From Paracoccaceae bacterium (GTDB lineage Bacteria; Pseudomonadota; Alphaproteobacteria; Rhodobacterales; Rhodobacteraceae): a DNA stretch of 64,000 bases. Under the pieces are notes generated by a model that saw only the letters and a program-made list of their open reading frames with translations, made no database searches and had not been told where the DNA came from. Positions 56,760-64,000 of the stretch are shown here, one piece after another. Each line of letters opens with the position of its first letter. Within the stretch, counting starts at the first letter, position 1. The stretch is taken from assembly GCA_958296035.1 (NCBI GenBank), contig OY282431.1, positions 1,677,001-1,741,000 on the forward strand, read 5' to 3'. The position numbers and the translations under genes were made by a program.

Positions 56760-58172
56760 TCAATCAGAAGGCATGCTCCGACGCGCCGCTGACAGGCGCG
56801 CGAGTGTAGTCTGCTTTCCGATTAGCAACATGACATCATACACACCGGGAGAGTTCATCTTGCCGACCAACGCCGCACGCAGGAACCGGGCCACAGACGC
56901 AAACCCAATATCAAGCTTCTGCGCTGTACTGTTCAAGGCTTCTTCCAGCTGATCGCGCGACCAGGTGCTGTCTGATAATTCCTGCTCGACCTGAGCTGTC
57001 AGTTCCGGTGGTGTCGTGGCCAGAACGCCTGTTGACTTTTCGTCAAGGGCAACGCTGTTCCTGTTTTCCAAGAAGCCGATGTTGTCGACGATGTCGCCAA
57101 GCGTCCTGCTTCGGCGCTTGAGTACGTTCAGTGCTTCCAGCAATTTGCAGGGCGGGACTCTGTCCAGTGCCTGATTATCGTAGCGCTGCGTATATTTCTG
57201 AAGCTCTTCCAGCAAGTACCTGTCGTCCGAAACCGCCAAATGGCGACCACTTAGAAAGGCCAGCTTCTTCTTGTCCAGCCTGGCGGGGGATTTGCGAAAT
57301 CCCTTCATTGAAAAGATCGTCAGGAGACGCCTGGTATCCATGAACTCTTCGTCTCCATGGCTCCAGCCCAGGCGTACCAGATAGTTTCGAATAGCTTCCG
57401 GGGGGTAACCCCGGCGGCGAAAATCCTCGATGCCTTCGGCACCATGCCGCTTGGACAGCTTGCGTCCGTCGGCGCCATGGATCAGTGGCACATGAGCAAA
57501 GGTCGGACTGCGCCATCCACATGCTTCGTAAACCACCTTCTGCTTGGCGGCATTTGCAAGGTGGTCATCGCCTCTAATGACATGTGTCACTCCCATGTCA
57601 TGGTCGTCAATAACAACTGCAAAATTGTATGTAGGCGTACCGTCGGAACGGAGAATGATGAAATCGCCAATTGACCGGTACTGCCACCCCACGGAACCGT
57701 GAACCACATCTTCCACAGTTGCCCTTCCTTGCCGGGGCATCCGCAATCGAACGGCATATGGTCGGTCAGGTAACTTTGCATGTTTGTTGTCCCGCCACGG
57801 ACTTTCAAAGACCCAGCCCTTGTTTCTGCTTCCCGATGCCTGCCGCGCCATTTCGATGTCGGCAGCTGAAGAAAAGCAGCGGTAGGCTGCCCCACATTCC
57901 AGCAACGTGCGCGCCGCCGCCGCATGTCGCCGACGGCGGGAAAACTGGCTGATAACACTGCCATCCCAGTTCAGTCCCAGCCAGGCCAATCCGGAAGTTA
58001 TGCTTTCGGTAGCCGCATCGGTGGACCGGACCCGATCTGTATCCTCAATACGCAACAGAAACCTCCCGCTGCTCGAACGGGCCAGTAGCCAGTTGAACAA
58101 TGCTGTCCTGGCTCCACCTATATGGAGCAGACCAGTCGGTGAGGGAGCAAACCGGGTCACAACTCTATTCAT
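56760..58172 (-). CDS. gltX: Glutamyl-tRNA synthetase
   Basis: Charges tRNA-Glu (and in many alphaproteobacteria also tRNA-Gln). 470 residues. Class I motifs: HIGH as PSPTGLLHIGGARTALFNWL and KMSKS as GRKLSKRHGAEGIEDF. RIEDTDRVRSTDAATESI and VRGDDHLANAAKQKVVYEA are typical. The anticodon-binding region is C-terminal. In this gene order comEC is often found between lexA and gltX; only 209 bases remain here. Confidence 0.96.
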   Translation of the reverse strand: MNRVVTRFAPSPTGLLHIGGARTALFNWLLARSSSGRFLLRIEDTDRVRSTDAATESITSGLAWLGLNWDGSVISQFSRRRRHAAAARTLLECGAAYRCFSSAADIEMARQASGSRNKGWVFESPWRDNKHAKLPDRPYAVRLRMPRQGRATVEDVVHGSVGWQYRSIGDFIILRSDGTPTYNFAVVIDDHDMGVTHVIRGDDHLANAAKQKVVYEACGWRSPTFAHVPLIHGADGRKLSKRHGAEGIEDFRRRGYPPEAIRNYLVRLGWSHGDEEFMDTRRLLTIFSMKGFRKSPARLDKKKLAFLSGRHLAVSDDRYLLEELQKYTQRYDNQALDRVPPCKLLEALNVLKRRSRTLGDIVDNIGFLENRNSVALDEKSTGVLATTPPELTAQVEQELSDSTWSRDQLEEALNSTAQKLDIGFASVARFLRAALVGKMNSPGVYDVMLLIGKQTTLARLSAARRSMPSD

Positions 58173-58381
58173 CGTACTCTCAATTCATGCTTTTTGCCCA
58201 AACGCAGAGGCATTCTGCCGACATGGCAAGGGAAATCCTGAAGTCGTGCGAGTTGGGAATGGAAATTGGGTCGTAACTCGCAGGACCTCGACATCAGTTT
58301 GCCAATTGCTGATTGCGAAACATAACGACGCGATCCTGCCTGTGGACTGGGCAAGAAATTCGTTCGAGGTCGCTTGAAGCT

Positions 58382-59065
58382 CTAGTATCTGCGAAACAGC
58401 CCGACGAGTTGTCCTAGAACCTCGACTTCGTCGCTACGATACCATTGATCCGGCAGGGCCGGATTGGCAGCCTGCAAGAGAATCCCACCACCACTCCTGC
58501 GCATTCGCTTGAGCGTGGCCTCCACGCCTCGCACCAGCGCTACGACAATCGAGCCGAAATCCGCAGATTGCTGACGCCTGATTATCACGATGTCATTATT
58601 GAGTATCCCTGCGTTGACCATTGATTCACCCGCGACACGCAAGGCAAAGTGTTCATTTCCAGACGATACCAGGTCCGCGGGAATGGTTACCGAGCCAATT
58701 GGGTCATGAATGGCTTCGGCAGGCGACCCCGCGGCAATCTGACCCATCAGTTCCAACTCAATGCTTTCGGGCCGGCTTACATCAGCCGACCGAATTCCGG
58801 CCATGGTTGGGTTGCCTTCACTGTATACACCTTGCCTGTCCATCTGGGCACTGGGCGGCAGACGTAGCAATTCAATGGCCCGTGCACGATTCTTGATACG
58901 GCGAAGATAGCCACGATGCTCAAGCGCCACGATCAGGTGGTATATTGCCGATTTCGACCTCTTTCCAAGAAGAATTCGCAATTCTTCGTAAGACGGTGCC
59001 ACGCCGTGTTCTTCGATGTAGCGGTTGATCACGACCAGTGCGTCTAGCTGTTTCTTGGTGAGCAT
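58382..59065 (-). CDS. lexA: LexA repressor
   Basis: SOS repressor with self-cleavage stimulated by RecA. 227 residues, the alphaproteobacterial length. Winged helix DNA-binding domain (MLTKKQLDALVVINRYIEEH, APSYEELRILLGKRSKSAIY). The Ala112-Gly113 cleavage site lies in QIAAGSPAEA, and the Ser148/Lys186 dyad in RVAGESMVNAG and VEATLKRM. A LexA-like box lies over the promoter 55 bases upstream, implying autoregulation. Confidence 0.95.
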   Translation of the reverse strand: MLTKKQLDALVVINRYIEEHGVAPSYEELRILLGKRSKSAIYHLIVALEHRGYLRRIKNRARAIELLRLPPSAQMDRQGVYSEGNPTMAGIRSADVSRPESIELELMGQIAAGSPAEAIHDPIGSVTIPADLVSSGNEHFALRVAGESMVNAGILNNDIVIIRRQQSADFGSIVVALVRGVEATLKRMRRSGGGILLQAANPALPDQWYRSDEVEVLGQLVGLFRRY

Positions 59066-59119
59066 TGTTCCCGTCGTCAGTCGCTACGAGGCGTGATGCA
59101 ATTGCGATATACGAGCCTG

Positions 59120-59134
59120 GAACAATTATAGTAC
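59120..59134 (-). promoter_or_regulatory. LexA-like box overlapping the lexA -10 element
   Basis: Read on the minus strand: GTAC-TATAATT-GTTC, one mismatch from the alphaproteobacterial LexA box GTTC-N7-GTTC. The spacer contains a perfect TATAAT -10 hexamer (59125-59130). A weak -35 candidate (TTGGAT) lies about 15 bases further upstream. It sits at the 3' end of moeA, 55 bases before the lexA ATG. Confidence 0.55.
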
Positions 59135-60328
59135 AAACTGATCAAATCCAATGTAATTGACTAACTCGCCACATTTGCGTGCAGGGTCAAACGGTCGACG
59201 TACGATAAAGGCATTGGCGGCCGTCATGACCGAAAGCAGCGAACTATCCTGTCTGTCGAAAGCACGAATCTCGGGAGCATGACTGCATTCGGTAACCTGG
59301 GCGCGCATGTAGTGCTGGCGCGGTCCGTTGCTTGATACTGGACTGGTCAGCCTGGCACGACTGTAGGCTGGCCCCTTCGATTCCATGCCCAGCATGGTTG
59401 CGATCGCCGGCAGCAGAAACACATAACCACAAACCAGTGCAGATACCGGGTTGCCAGGGAGCCCGATATGGGGAACGCCGCTCAGGCGACCAGCCATTAG
59501 AGGCTTTCCAGGTCGCATCGAGATCTTCTGAAATGATTTCTCGTACCCGATTTCGCCCGCGACATCGTGAATCAGATCGTAATCTCCGACCGAGGCCCCT
59601 CCGACGGTGACAATCAGGTCAGCCGATAGCGCCATTTCCAATACGTTCCGGATGGATTTCGGGTTGTCACGCGCAATTGGAAGCAGCCTTGCCCTGGCAC
59701 TACATTGTTCGATTATTGCCTTTAGGCCGTAGATGTTTGACGCAACGACGGCTCCCTGAGCCAATTCATTACCCGGATAGACCAATTCATCACCGCTGGG
59801 CACAATCGCAACGTCCGGACGACGCCTGACGGGGACTGTTGCCTTGTTCATGGCTGCTGCCAGCGACAGTGCTGCAGGGTCGAGGAGGCGGGGAGCATCA
59901 AGCGAGAAACCTGCCTTGAAGTCACAACCTGCTGGTCTGACAAATCGATTCCTCTCCAGGGTCCTGCCGAGGACAACAGAACCATTGCGCATTGTCACCT
60001 GCTCCTGAATTATGACACGATCTGTGCCCGAGGGTAGCGAGGCACCTGTAAAAACACGTATGGTGGTTCCCTTGGACAGTGTTGAGTCACTGCTACAGTT
60101 GCCGGCAGCAACTTCACCAGCGACCACAAGCGTCGTGCCAGGAACCGCGTCGACATCGCGTACCGCAAATCCATCCATCGCCGAGATGTTGGTTTGAGGA
60201 TGGCTGTGGGTTGCCTCGAGACTGGTTGCCAGAACTCTTCCGGCAGCCCCTGCGAGCGGTATCCGTTCAATCTCGGTGACCGAAAGGAGGCTGTAGATGT
60301 GCTGCCTGGCCTGAGCAACGGAAATCAT
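59126..60328 (-). CDS. moeA: Molybdopterin molybdenumtransferase MoeA
   Basis: Inserts molybdate into adenylylated molybdopterin. 400 residues: SHPQTNISAMDGFAVRDVDA, VFTGASLPSGTDRVIIQEQV, VAIVPSGDELVYPG, the DLIVTVGGASVGDYDLIHDV nucleotide-site motif, and LIGLPGNPVSAL seen here as HIGLPGNPVSALVCGYVFLL. ATG 60328 overlaps the moaC stop (ATGA). The trp-moaC-moeA-lexA order is a hallmark of the class. Confidence 0.94.
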   Translation of the reverse strand: MISVAQARQHIYSLLSVTEIERIPLAGAAGRVLATSLEATHSHPQTNISAMDGFAVRDVDAVPGTTLVVAGEVAAGNCSSDSTLSKGTTIRVFTGASLPSGTDRVIIQEQVTMRNGSVVLGRTLERNRFVRPAGCDFKAGFSLDAPRLLDPAALSLAAAMNKATVPVRRRPDVAIVPSGDELVYPGNELAQGAVVASNIYGLKAIIEQCSARARLLPIARDNPKSIRNVLEMALSADLIVTVGGASVGDYDLIHDVAGEIGYEKSFQKISMRPGKPLMAGRLSGVPHIGLPGNPVSALVCGYVFLLPAIATMLGMESKGPAYSRARLTSPVSSNGPRQHYMRAQVTECSHAPEIRAFDRQDSSLLSVMTAANAFIVRRPFDPARKCGELVNYIGFDQFVL

Positions 60329-60804
60329 CGATAATCGACCTTCCCCGATCTTCCACCATCCTTGTAGAGAAGCCGCACATTTTCAATGCGCATGCTGCGC
60401 TCGGACGATTTCAGCATGTCGTAAACGGTCAAGGCTGAAGCCGACACTGCGACCAGCGCCTCCATTTCGACTCCCGTCTGTCCTACCGTGGTTACGCTGG
60501 CGGTTATTTCGAGCCGACTTTCATCCGTCGACCCTGAGAATTCGATCTCAATGCTTGTGATCGGAATCGGATGACACAGGGGAATCAGTTCAGATGTTCG
60601 CTTGGCAGCCATAATGCCGGCCAGGCGGGCCACGCCCAGGACATCTCCCTTGCGGGACCCGTCCGAATAGATCAGGTGCAGTGTTTCAGGGCGCATGACC
60701 ACAGCACCGCCCGCCATGGACTTGCGGGCGGTCGGTTTCTTTTCTGAAACGTCAACCATGTGTGCGTCACCAGACTTGTTGAAATGTGTCAGGAAGGATT
60801 TCAT
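60325..60804 (-). CDS. moaC: Cyclic pyranopterin monophosphate synthase MoaC
   Basis: Second enzyme of molybdenum cofactor synthesis. 159 residues from ATG 60804 (MKSFLTHFNKSGDAHMVDVS), the normal length; a reading to 60897 lies within trpC. LCHPIPITSIEIEF and LLYKDGGRSG hold the catalytic Lys and Asp. GVEMEALVAVSASALTVYDM is conserved. It begins five bases after the trpC stop and overlaps moeA. Confidence 0.95.
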   Translation of the reverse strand: MKSFLTHFNKSGDAHMVDVSEKKPTARKSMAGGAVVMRPETLHLIYSDGSRKGDVLGVARLAGIMAAKRTSELIPLCHPIPITSIEIEFSGSTDESRLEITASVTTVGQTGVEMEALVAVSASALTVYDMLKSSERSMRIENVRLLYKDGGRSGKVDYR

Positions 60805-60809
60805 CACAA

Positions 60810-61607
60810 CTATACTCGCACTGGATTTGCGATGAGTGCGCGGGTTGCCGATTCGATGTCGCTCGCTCGCATGAGGCTCTCCCCAACCAGGAAGCACCGA
60901 GCTCCGGCCTCGGCAAGAATCGCCAGGTCGCCGGCGTTTGCAAGGCCGGATTCGGCAACAACGGTATACTCACCGGAAACGAGCGGCATCATGGAGAGTG
61001 TGGTGTCCAGGGTGACCTCGAATGTGTGAAGATTGCGATTGTTGATACCCAGAAGGCGAGATTCAAGCTGCAGGGCTCGCTCCAGCTCCTGTCGATTGTG
61101 AACTTCTACCAGGACATCCATCCCGAGAGTGACAGCTGATGCTTCGAGTTCACTTGCCTGGTTGTCGCTGAGTATTGCCATGATCAACAGAATACAGTCG
61201 GCATCCAGAGCACGCGAATGGATAATCTGCAGTGGATCGATCATGAAGTCCTTGCGAAGAACCGGCAGACTGCAACTGTTTCGGGCTTCGGCCAGGTATT
61301 GGCTACAGCCCTGGAAGCTCGGCTGGTCGGTGAGCACCGATAGGCAGGAAGCTCCGCCCGACGCGTAGGCACGTGCTATGTCGGATGGTCTGAAGTCGGG
61401 TCGAATAAGGCCACGCGATGGACTTGCTCGCTTGAGTTCGGCAATCAGGCCATACCCATCCCTGGATTGCTGGCACAATTTGCGCCTGAAACCGCGCAAT
61501 GGGCTGGCAGCCTTGGCCCGCTGGTCCAGTTCAGTGTAGCTGAACCTGGAACGCAATTCCGCAACTTCCTGCCGCTTGTAGGCAACGATGCCATCAAGTG
61601 CAGACAC
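60810..61607 (-). CDS. trpC: Indole-3-glycerol phosphate synthase
   Basis: 265 residues, TIM barrel. IAELKRASPSRGLIRPDFRP (catalytic Lys in AELKRASPS), FMIDPLQIIHSRALDADCIL, GINNRNLHTFEVTLDTTL and VAESGLANAGDLAILAEAGA are typical. It closes the indole ring in tryptophan synthesis. It starts two bases after the trpD stop. No separate trpF, trpB or trpA is in the window; they usually lie elsewhere in alphaproteobacteria. Confidence 0.95.
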   Translation of the reverse strand: MSALDGIVAYKRQEVAELRSRFSYTELDQRAKAASPLRGFRRKLCQQSRDGYGLIAELKRASPSRGLIRPDFRPSDIARAYASGGASCLSVLTDQPSFQGCSQYLAEARNSCSLPVLRKDFMIDPLQIIHSRALDADCILLIMAILSDNQASELEASAVTLGMDVLVEVHNRQELERALQLESRLLGINNRNLHTFEVTLDTTLSMMPLVSGEYTVVAESGLANAGDLAILAEAGARCFLVGESLMRASDIESATRALIANPVRV

Positions 61608-61609
61608 TA

Positions 61610-62629
61610 CTAGCCTGCCTGCTGCGTGAATCTTGCCAGGGCCGTAACCTTGGCAAGTGCACGGCCGCTGTCAATGCTTTCGCGTGCCAGTTCTACACCG
61701 TCTGCAAGATGCGAGCAGCGTGCCGCGATCAGCAGGGCAGCAGCAGCGTTGAGCAGTACGGCGTCACGGTACGGACCGACCTCTCCGGCTAGCATTGAAC
61801 GCATGGCACGGGCATTTTCGGAGGGCATGCCTCCACTGATACTTGTCAGTGGATGCGTTGGAAGATTGGCTTGCTCGGGGTGAATCTCAAATTCCTTGAC
61901 GTCGCCCCGGTCCAACCTGGCGACGTGGGTGATTCCGCAAATTGAAACCTCATCCGTACCGTCGGCGCCATGGACAACCCACGCCCTCTGGCAGCCCAGA
62001 CTGTCGAGAGTCTCTGCCATGGGACGGATTAATGACCTGGCAAATGCCCCTGTCAGCTGTTGGCGCACCGAAGCCGGATTAGTCAGCGGGCCAAGTATAT
62101 TGAAAATAGTCCGCGTACCCAGTTCGGTGCGCACCGGCATGACGTGGCGCATGGCAGGATGATGCATGGGGGCCATCATAAAGCCGATGCCGATTCTGTC
62201 GATTGCTTTCTCGACAGTCTCGGCTTCAAGCATGACATTGATGCCGAGTTCTGTCAGCACGTCTGCGGCACCGGATCGGGAAGAAAGATTGCGGTTGCCA
62301 TGCTTGGCCACAGGGACGCCGCAACCTGAGACAACAAAGGCCGTCGCCGTGGATATATTGAGCGTTCCCTTGCCATCACCACCGGTACCGACGACATCAA
62401 TGGCGTCAGGTGGTGCTGCCACCTTTCGGCACTTCTGACGCATGACACTTGCCGCAGCAGAGTATTCCTCGACCGATTCCGTGCGGGCGCGCATTGCCAT
62501 GAGGAGGCCGCCAGTCTGTGCCGCCGAAGCACCGCCGCTCATGATGATGTCAAATGCTGCAATTGCCTGATCGGCTGTAAGCGGACCGCAAGCAGCCAGG
62601 CCAATCAGAGACCTGATATCATATTCCAT
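61610..62629 (-). CDS. trpD: Anthranilate phosphoribosyltransferase
   Basis: Joins anthranilate and PRPP. 339 residues from ATG 62629, which overlaps trpG by 11 bases. [20 protein letters not shown] binds [24 protein letters not shown] and [20 protein letters not shown] contact anthranilate. A reading to 62755 lies within trpG and is rejected. Second-last trp gene of the unit, before trpC. Confidence 0.95.
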   Translation of the reverse strand: MEYDIRSLIGLAACGPLTADQAIAAFDIIMSGGASAAQTGGLLMAMRARTESVEEYSAAASVMRQKCRKVAAPPDAIDVVGTGGDGKGTLNISTATAFVVSGCGVPVAKHGNRNLSSRSGAADVLTELGINVMLEAETVEKAIDRIGIGFMMAPMHHPAMRHVMPVRTELGTRTIFNILGPLTNPASVRQQLTGAFARSLIRPMAETLDSLGCQRAWVVHGADGTDEVSICGITHVARLDRGDVKEFEIHPEQANLPTHPLTSISGGMPSENARAMRSMLAGEVGPYRDAVLLNAAAALLIAARCSHLADGVELARESIDSGRALAKVTALARFTQQAG

Positions 62630-63206
62630 CGCTTTCCTCGCAAATTTCAAGAAAGGCACGCAAGATGCAGTGCCCGCAGTCGGTTGCAATGCTTTCCGGA
62701 TGAAACTGCAAGCCGAAGATGGCAAGACTGCGGTGCCGGATACCCATGACCACACCGTTATCCAGCCAGGCGTTTACGGCCAGCGCGGCCGGCACCGATT
62801 TTCGATTCACATGCAGCGAGTGATAACGCGTAGCAGTGAAGGGTGAATCCAGGCCGGCAAACAGACCGGTAGAATCGTGATTGACCTGTGCGGTCTTGCC
62901 ATGCACGATTTCATGGCACTGATCGACCCTGGCTCCAAGCGAGTGAGCAATGACCTGGTGTCCGAGACACACACCCAGCAACGGAATTTTTTCCTTGACG
63001 GCCGCCCGCGTCAATTCAACACAAAGCCCTGTCTGCTCGGGGCCGCACGGGCCTGGGGACATCACAATTCCTGCAGGCTGGCAGTCCACAGCCTCTTGAA
63101 CAGTAATGGCGTCGTTGCGATGGACCTCGATCTCAGCGCCTAGTTCACCTAGATACTGTGCCAGATTAAAAGTGAAGCTGTCGTAGTTGTCTATCAATAA
63201 GTACAT
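62619..63206 (-). CDS. trpG: Anthranilate synthase component II (glutamine amidotransferase)
   Basis: Supplies ammonia to TrpE. 195 residues with the class I amidotransferase triad: nucleophile Cys80 in GVCLGHQVI, and the His-x-Glu pair in QFHPESIA. The N-terminal [20 protein letters not shown] is typical. It lies 70 bases after trpE and overlaps trpD. Not fused to trpE, unlike in rhizobia. Confidence 0.95.
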   Translation of the reverse strand: MYLLIDNYDSFTFNLAQYLGELGAEIEVHRNDAITVQEAVDCQPAGIVMSPGPCGPEQTGLCVELTRAAVKEKIPLLGVCLGHQVIAHSLGARVDQCHEIVHGKTAQVNHDSTGLFAGLDSPFTATRYHSLHVNRKSVPAALAVNAWLDNGVVMGIRHRSLAIFGLQFHPESIATDCGHCILRAFLEICEESDGI

Positions 63207-63275
63207 GGGTCCGCTGCCAATCAGTGTTTGTCACGCCGTCCTCGACGCTCATGCATGCGTGCGTGCCGGTCACCA

Positions 63276-64000
63276 TCAATGCCCGGATTCTGCAACGCCG
63301 TCCCTTGATATCGCGAACAGCTCTGCATCGCTGGCCGCCTTGCGAAGGGCTTGGGACTTGTTGACGGTCTCTGTCCACTCGGCTTCCGGATCGCTGTCGT
63401 ACACGATTCCTCCTCCAGCCTGAATATAGAGAACACCGTCCTTGATTATGGCAGTGCGGAGGGCGATACACATGTCCATATCGCCATCCACTGAAAAATA
63501 CCCAACCCCTCCGGCATAGACTCCTCGCTTGCTCCGCTCCAGTTCATCAATGATTTCCATAGCGCGCACTTTCGGAGCACCTGATACGGTACCGGCCGGC
63601 AAGCCTGACAACAGCGCCGAAAGTGCATCATGATCCTTGCTCAATTCGCCGACGACGTTGGAAACAATGTGCATGACATGTGAGTAACGTTCGATCTGAA
63701 ATTTTTCGGTCGGGTGCACGGTTCCCACGCGCGAAACTCTACCTACATCATTGCGGCCCAGGTCTAGCAACATGAGGTGTTCGGCGCATTCCTTTGCGTC
63801 CTGCAGCAAATCAATGGCCAACTGTTCGTCTTCGCGCGCTGTCGCTCCTCTCGGACGCGTGCCGGCAATTGGACGAATTGTGATTTCTCGGTCGAATACA
63901 CGAACAAGAATTTCCGGACTGGCACCGACAACCTGAAAGTCCCTGAAGTTGAAAAAAAACATGAAGGGTGAAGGATTAGTGCGACGCAGAGCCCTGTAGA
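63276..64000 (-). CDS. trpE: Anthranilate synthase component I, 5' part beyond window
   Basis: The C-terminal about 241 residues of TrpE are present; the frame stays open to the window edge. [18 protein letters not shown] enters from the edge. [42 protein letters not shown] and [19 protein letters not shown] form the chorismate-binding active site, with [13 protein letters not shown] and [17 protein letters not shown] near the end. The feedback Trp-binding N-terminus lies outside the window. First known gene of trpE-G-D-C. Confidence 0.95.
   Translation of the reverse strand, partial: YRALRRTNPSPFMFFFNFRDFQVVGASPEILVRVFDREITIRPIAGTRPRGATAREDEQLAIDLLQDAKECAEHLMLLDLGRNDVGRVSRVGTVHPTEKFQIERYSHVMHIVSNVVGELSKDHDALSALLSGLPAGTVSGAPKVRAMEIIDELERSKRGVYAGGVGYFSVDGDMDMCIALRTAIIKDGVLYIQAGGGIVYDSDPEAEWTETVNKSQALRKAASDAELFAISRDGVAESGH

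Overview
The window reads as chromosomal sequence of an alphaproteobacterium, most likely Rhodospirillales-like. The evidence is gene order: trpE-trpG-trpD-trpC-moaC-moeA-lexA-gltX-gltA, rpsF-rpsR-rplI facing fabD-fabG-acpP-fabF-mltG, dac-tmk-holB-tatD-MBL hydrolase, and tkt divergent from a coiled-coil gene plus zapA are all blocks known from that class. The lexA control site also resembles the alphaproteobacterial GTTC-N7-GTTC type. Intact coding sequence covers only about four fifths of the window by my own sum. Several spacers are 0.4-1 kb, and there are decayed mobile elements. The genome therefore looks eroded or rearranged rather than compact.

Layout. 1-2.4 kb: the 5' part of lipB (minus strand, running off the left edge), an unassigned minus-strand reading frame, and a shrunken group II intron whose reverse transcriptase/maturase is broken but whose domain V is preserved. 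2.4-7.9 kb: tRNA-Leu(GAG) and a polyamine-type ABC importer (ATPase, binding protein, two permeases, one with a very large periplasmic insert). 7.9-13.4 kb, minus: AEC transporter, MBL hydrolase, tatD, holB, tmk, dac. 13.6-21.7 kb: tRNA-Ser(UGA), a beta-hydroxyacid-type dehydrogenase, an ISKra4-like transposase remnant, a DctPQM TRAP importer, a ThDP-dependent enzyme, and convergent pobA. This stretch is the most accessory-looking part and may be a catabolic module. 21.7-28.1 kb: a small reading frame, a thioredoxin-like protein, rpe, acs, and the pxpB-pxpC-pxpA 5-oxoprolinase operon.

28.5-36.4 kb: ribosomal genes rplI, rpsR and rpsF on minus; fabD, fabG, acpP, fabF, mltG and cysE on plus. 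36.4-45.5 kb, all minus: tkt, gap, pgk, divIC/ftsB, pdhA, pdhB, pdhC. This one-strand run links the pentose phosphate pathway, lower glycolysis and entry to the TCA cycle. An ISKra4-family transposase fragment (45.9-46.75 kb) sits in the divergent spacer between tkt and the coiled-coil/zapA pair. 47.5-48.5 kb holds no gene I can identify. 48.5-54.1 kb: a VOC protein, monothiol glutaredoxin plus BolA, a LysR regulator and glnE. 54.4-64 kb: a small conserved-looking protein, then gltA, gltX, lexA, moeA, moaC, trpC, trpD, trpG and the 3' part of trpE running off the right edge.

I found no CRISPR array, phage module, toxin-antitoxin pair or clear new defence system. The items most worth a second look are the inserted permease, the TRAP/ThDP enzyme/pobA neighbourhood, the group II intron relic, the transposase in the tkt/zapA spacer, missing neighbours in otherwise canonical operons (comEC, metG, eno), a LexA-like box lying on the lexA -10 element, and a pair of short coding-like segments shared by two distant spacers.
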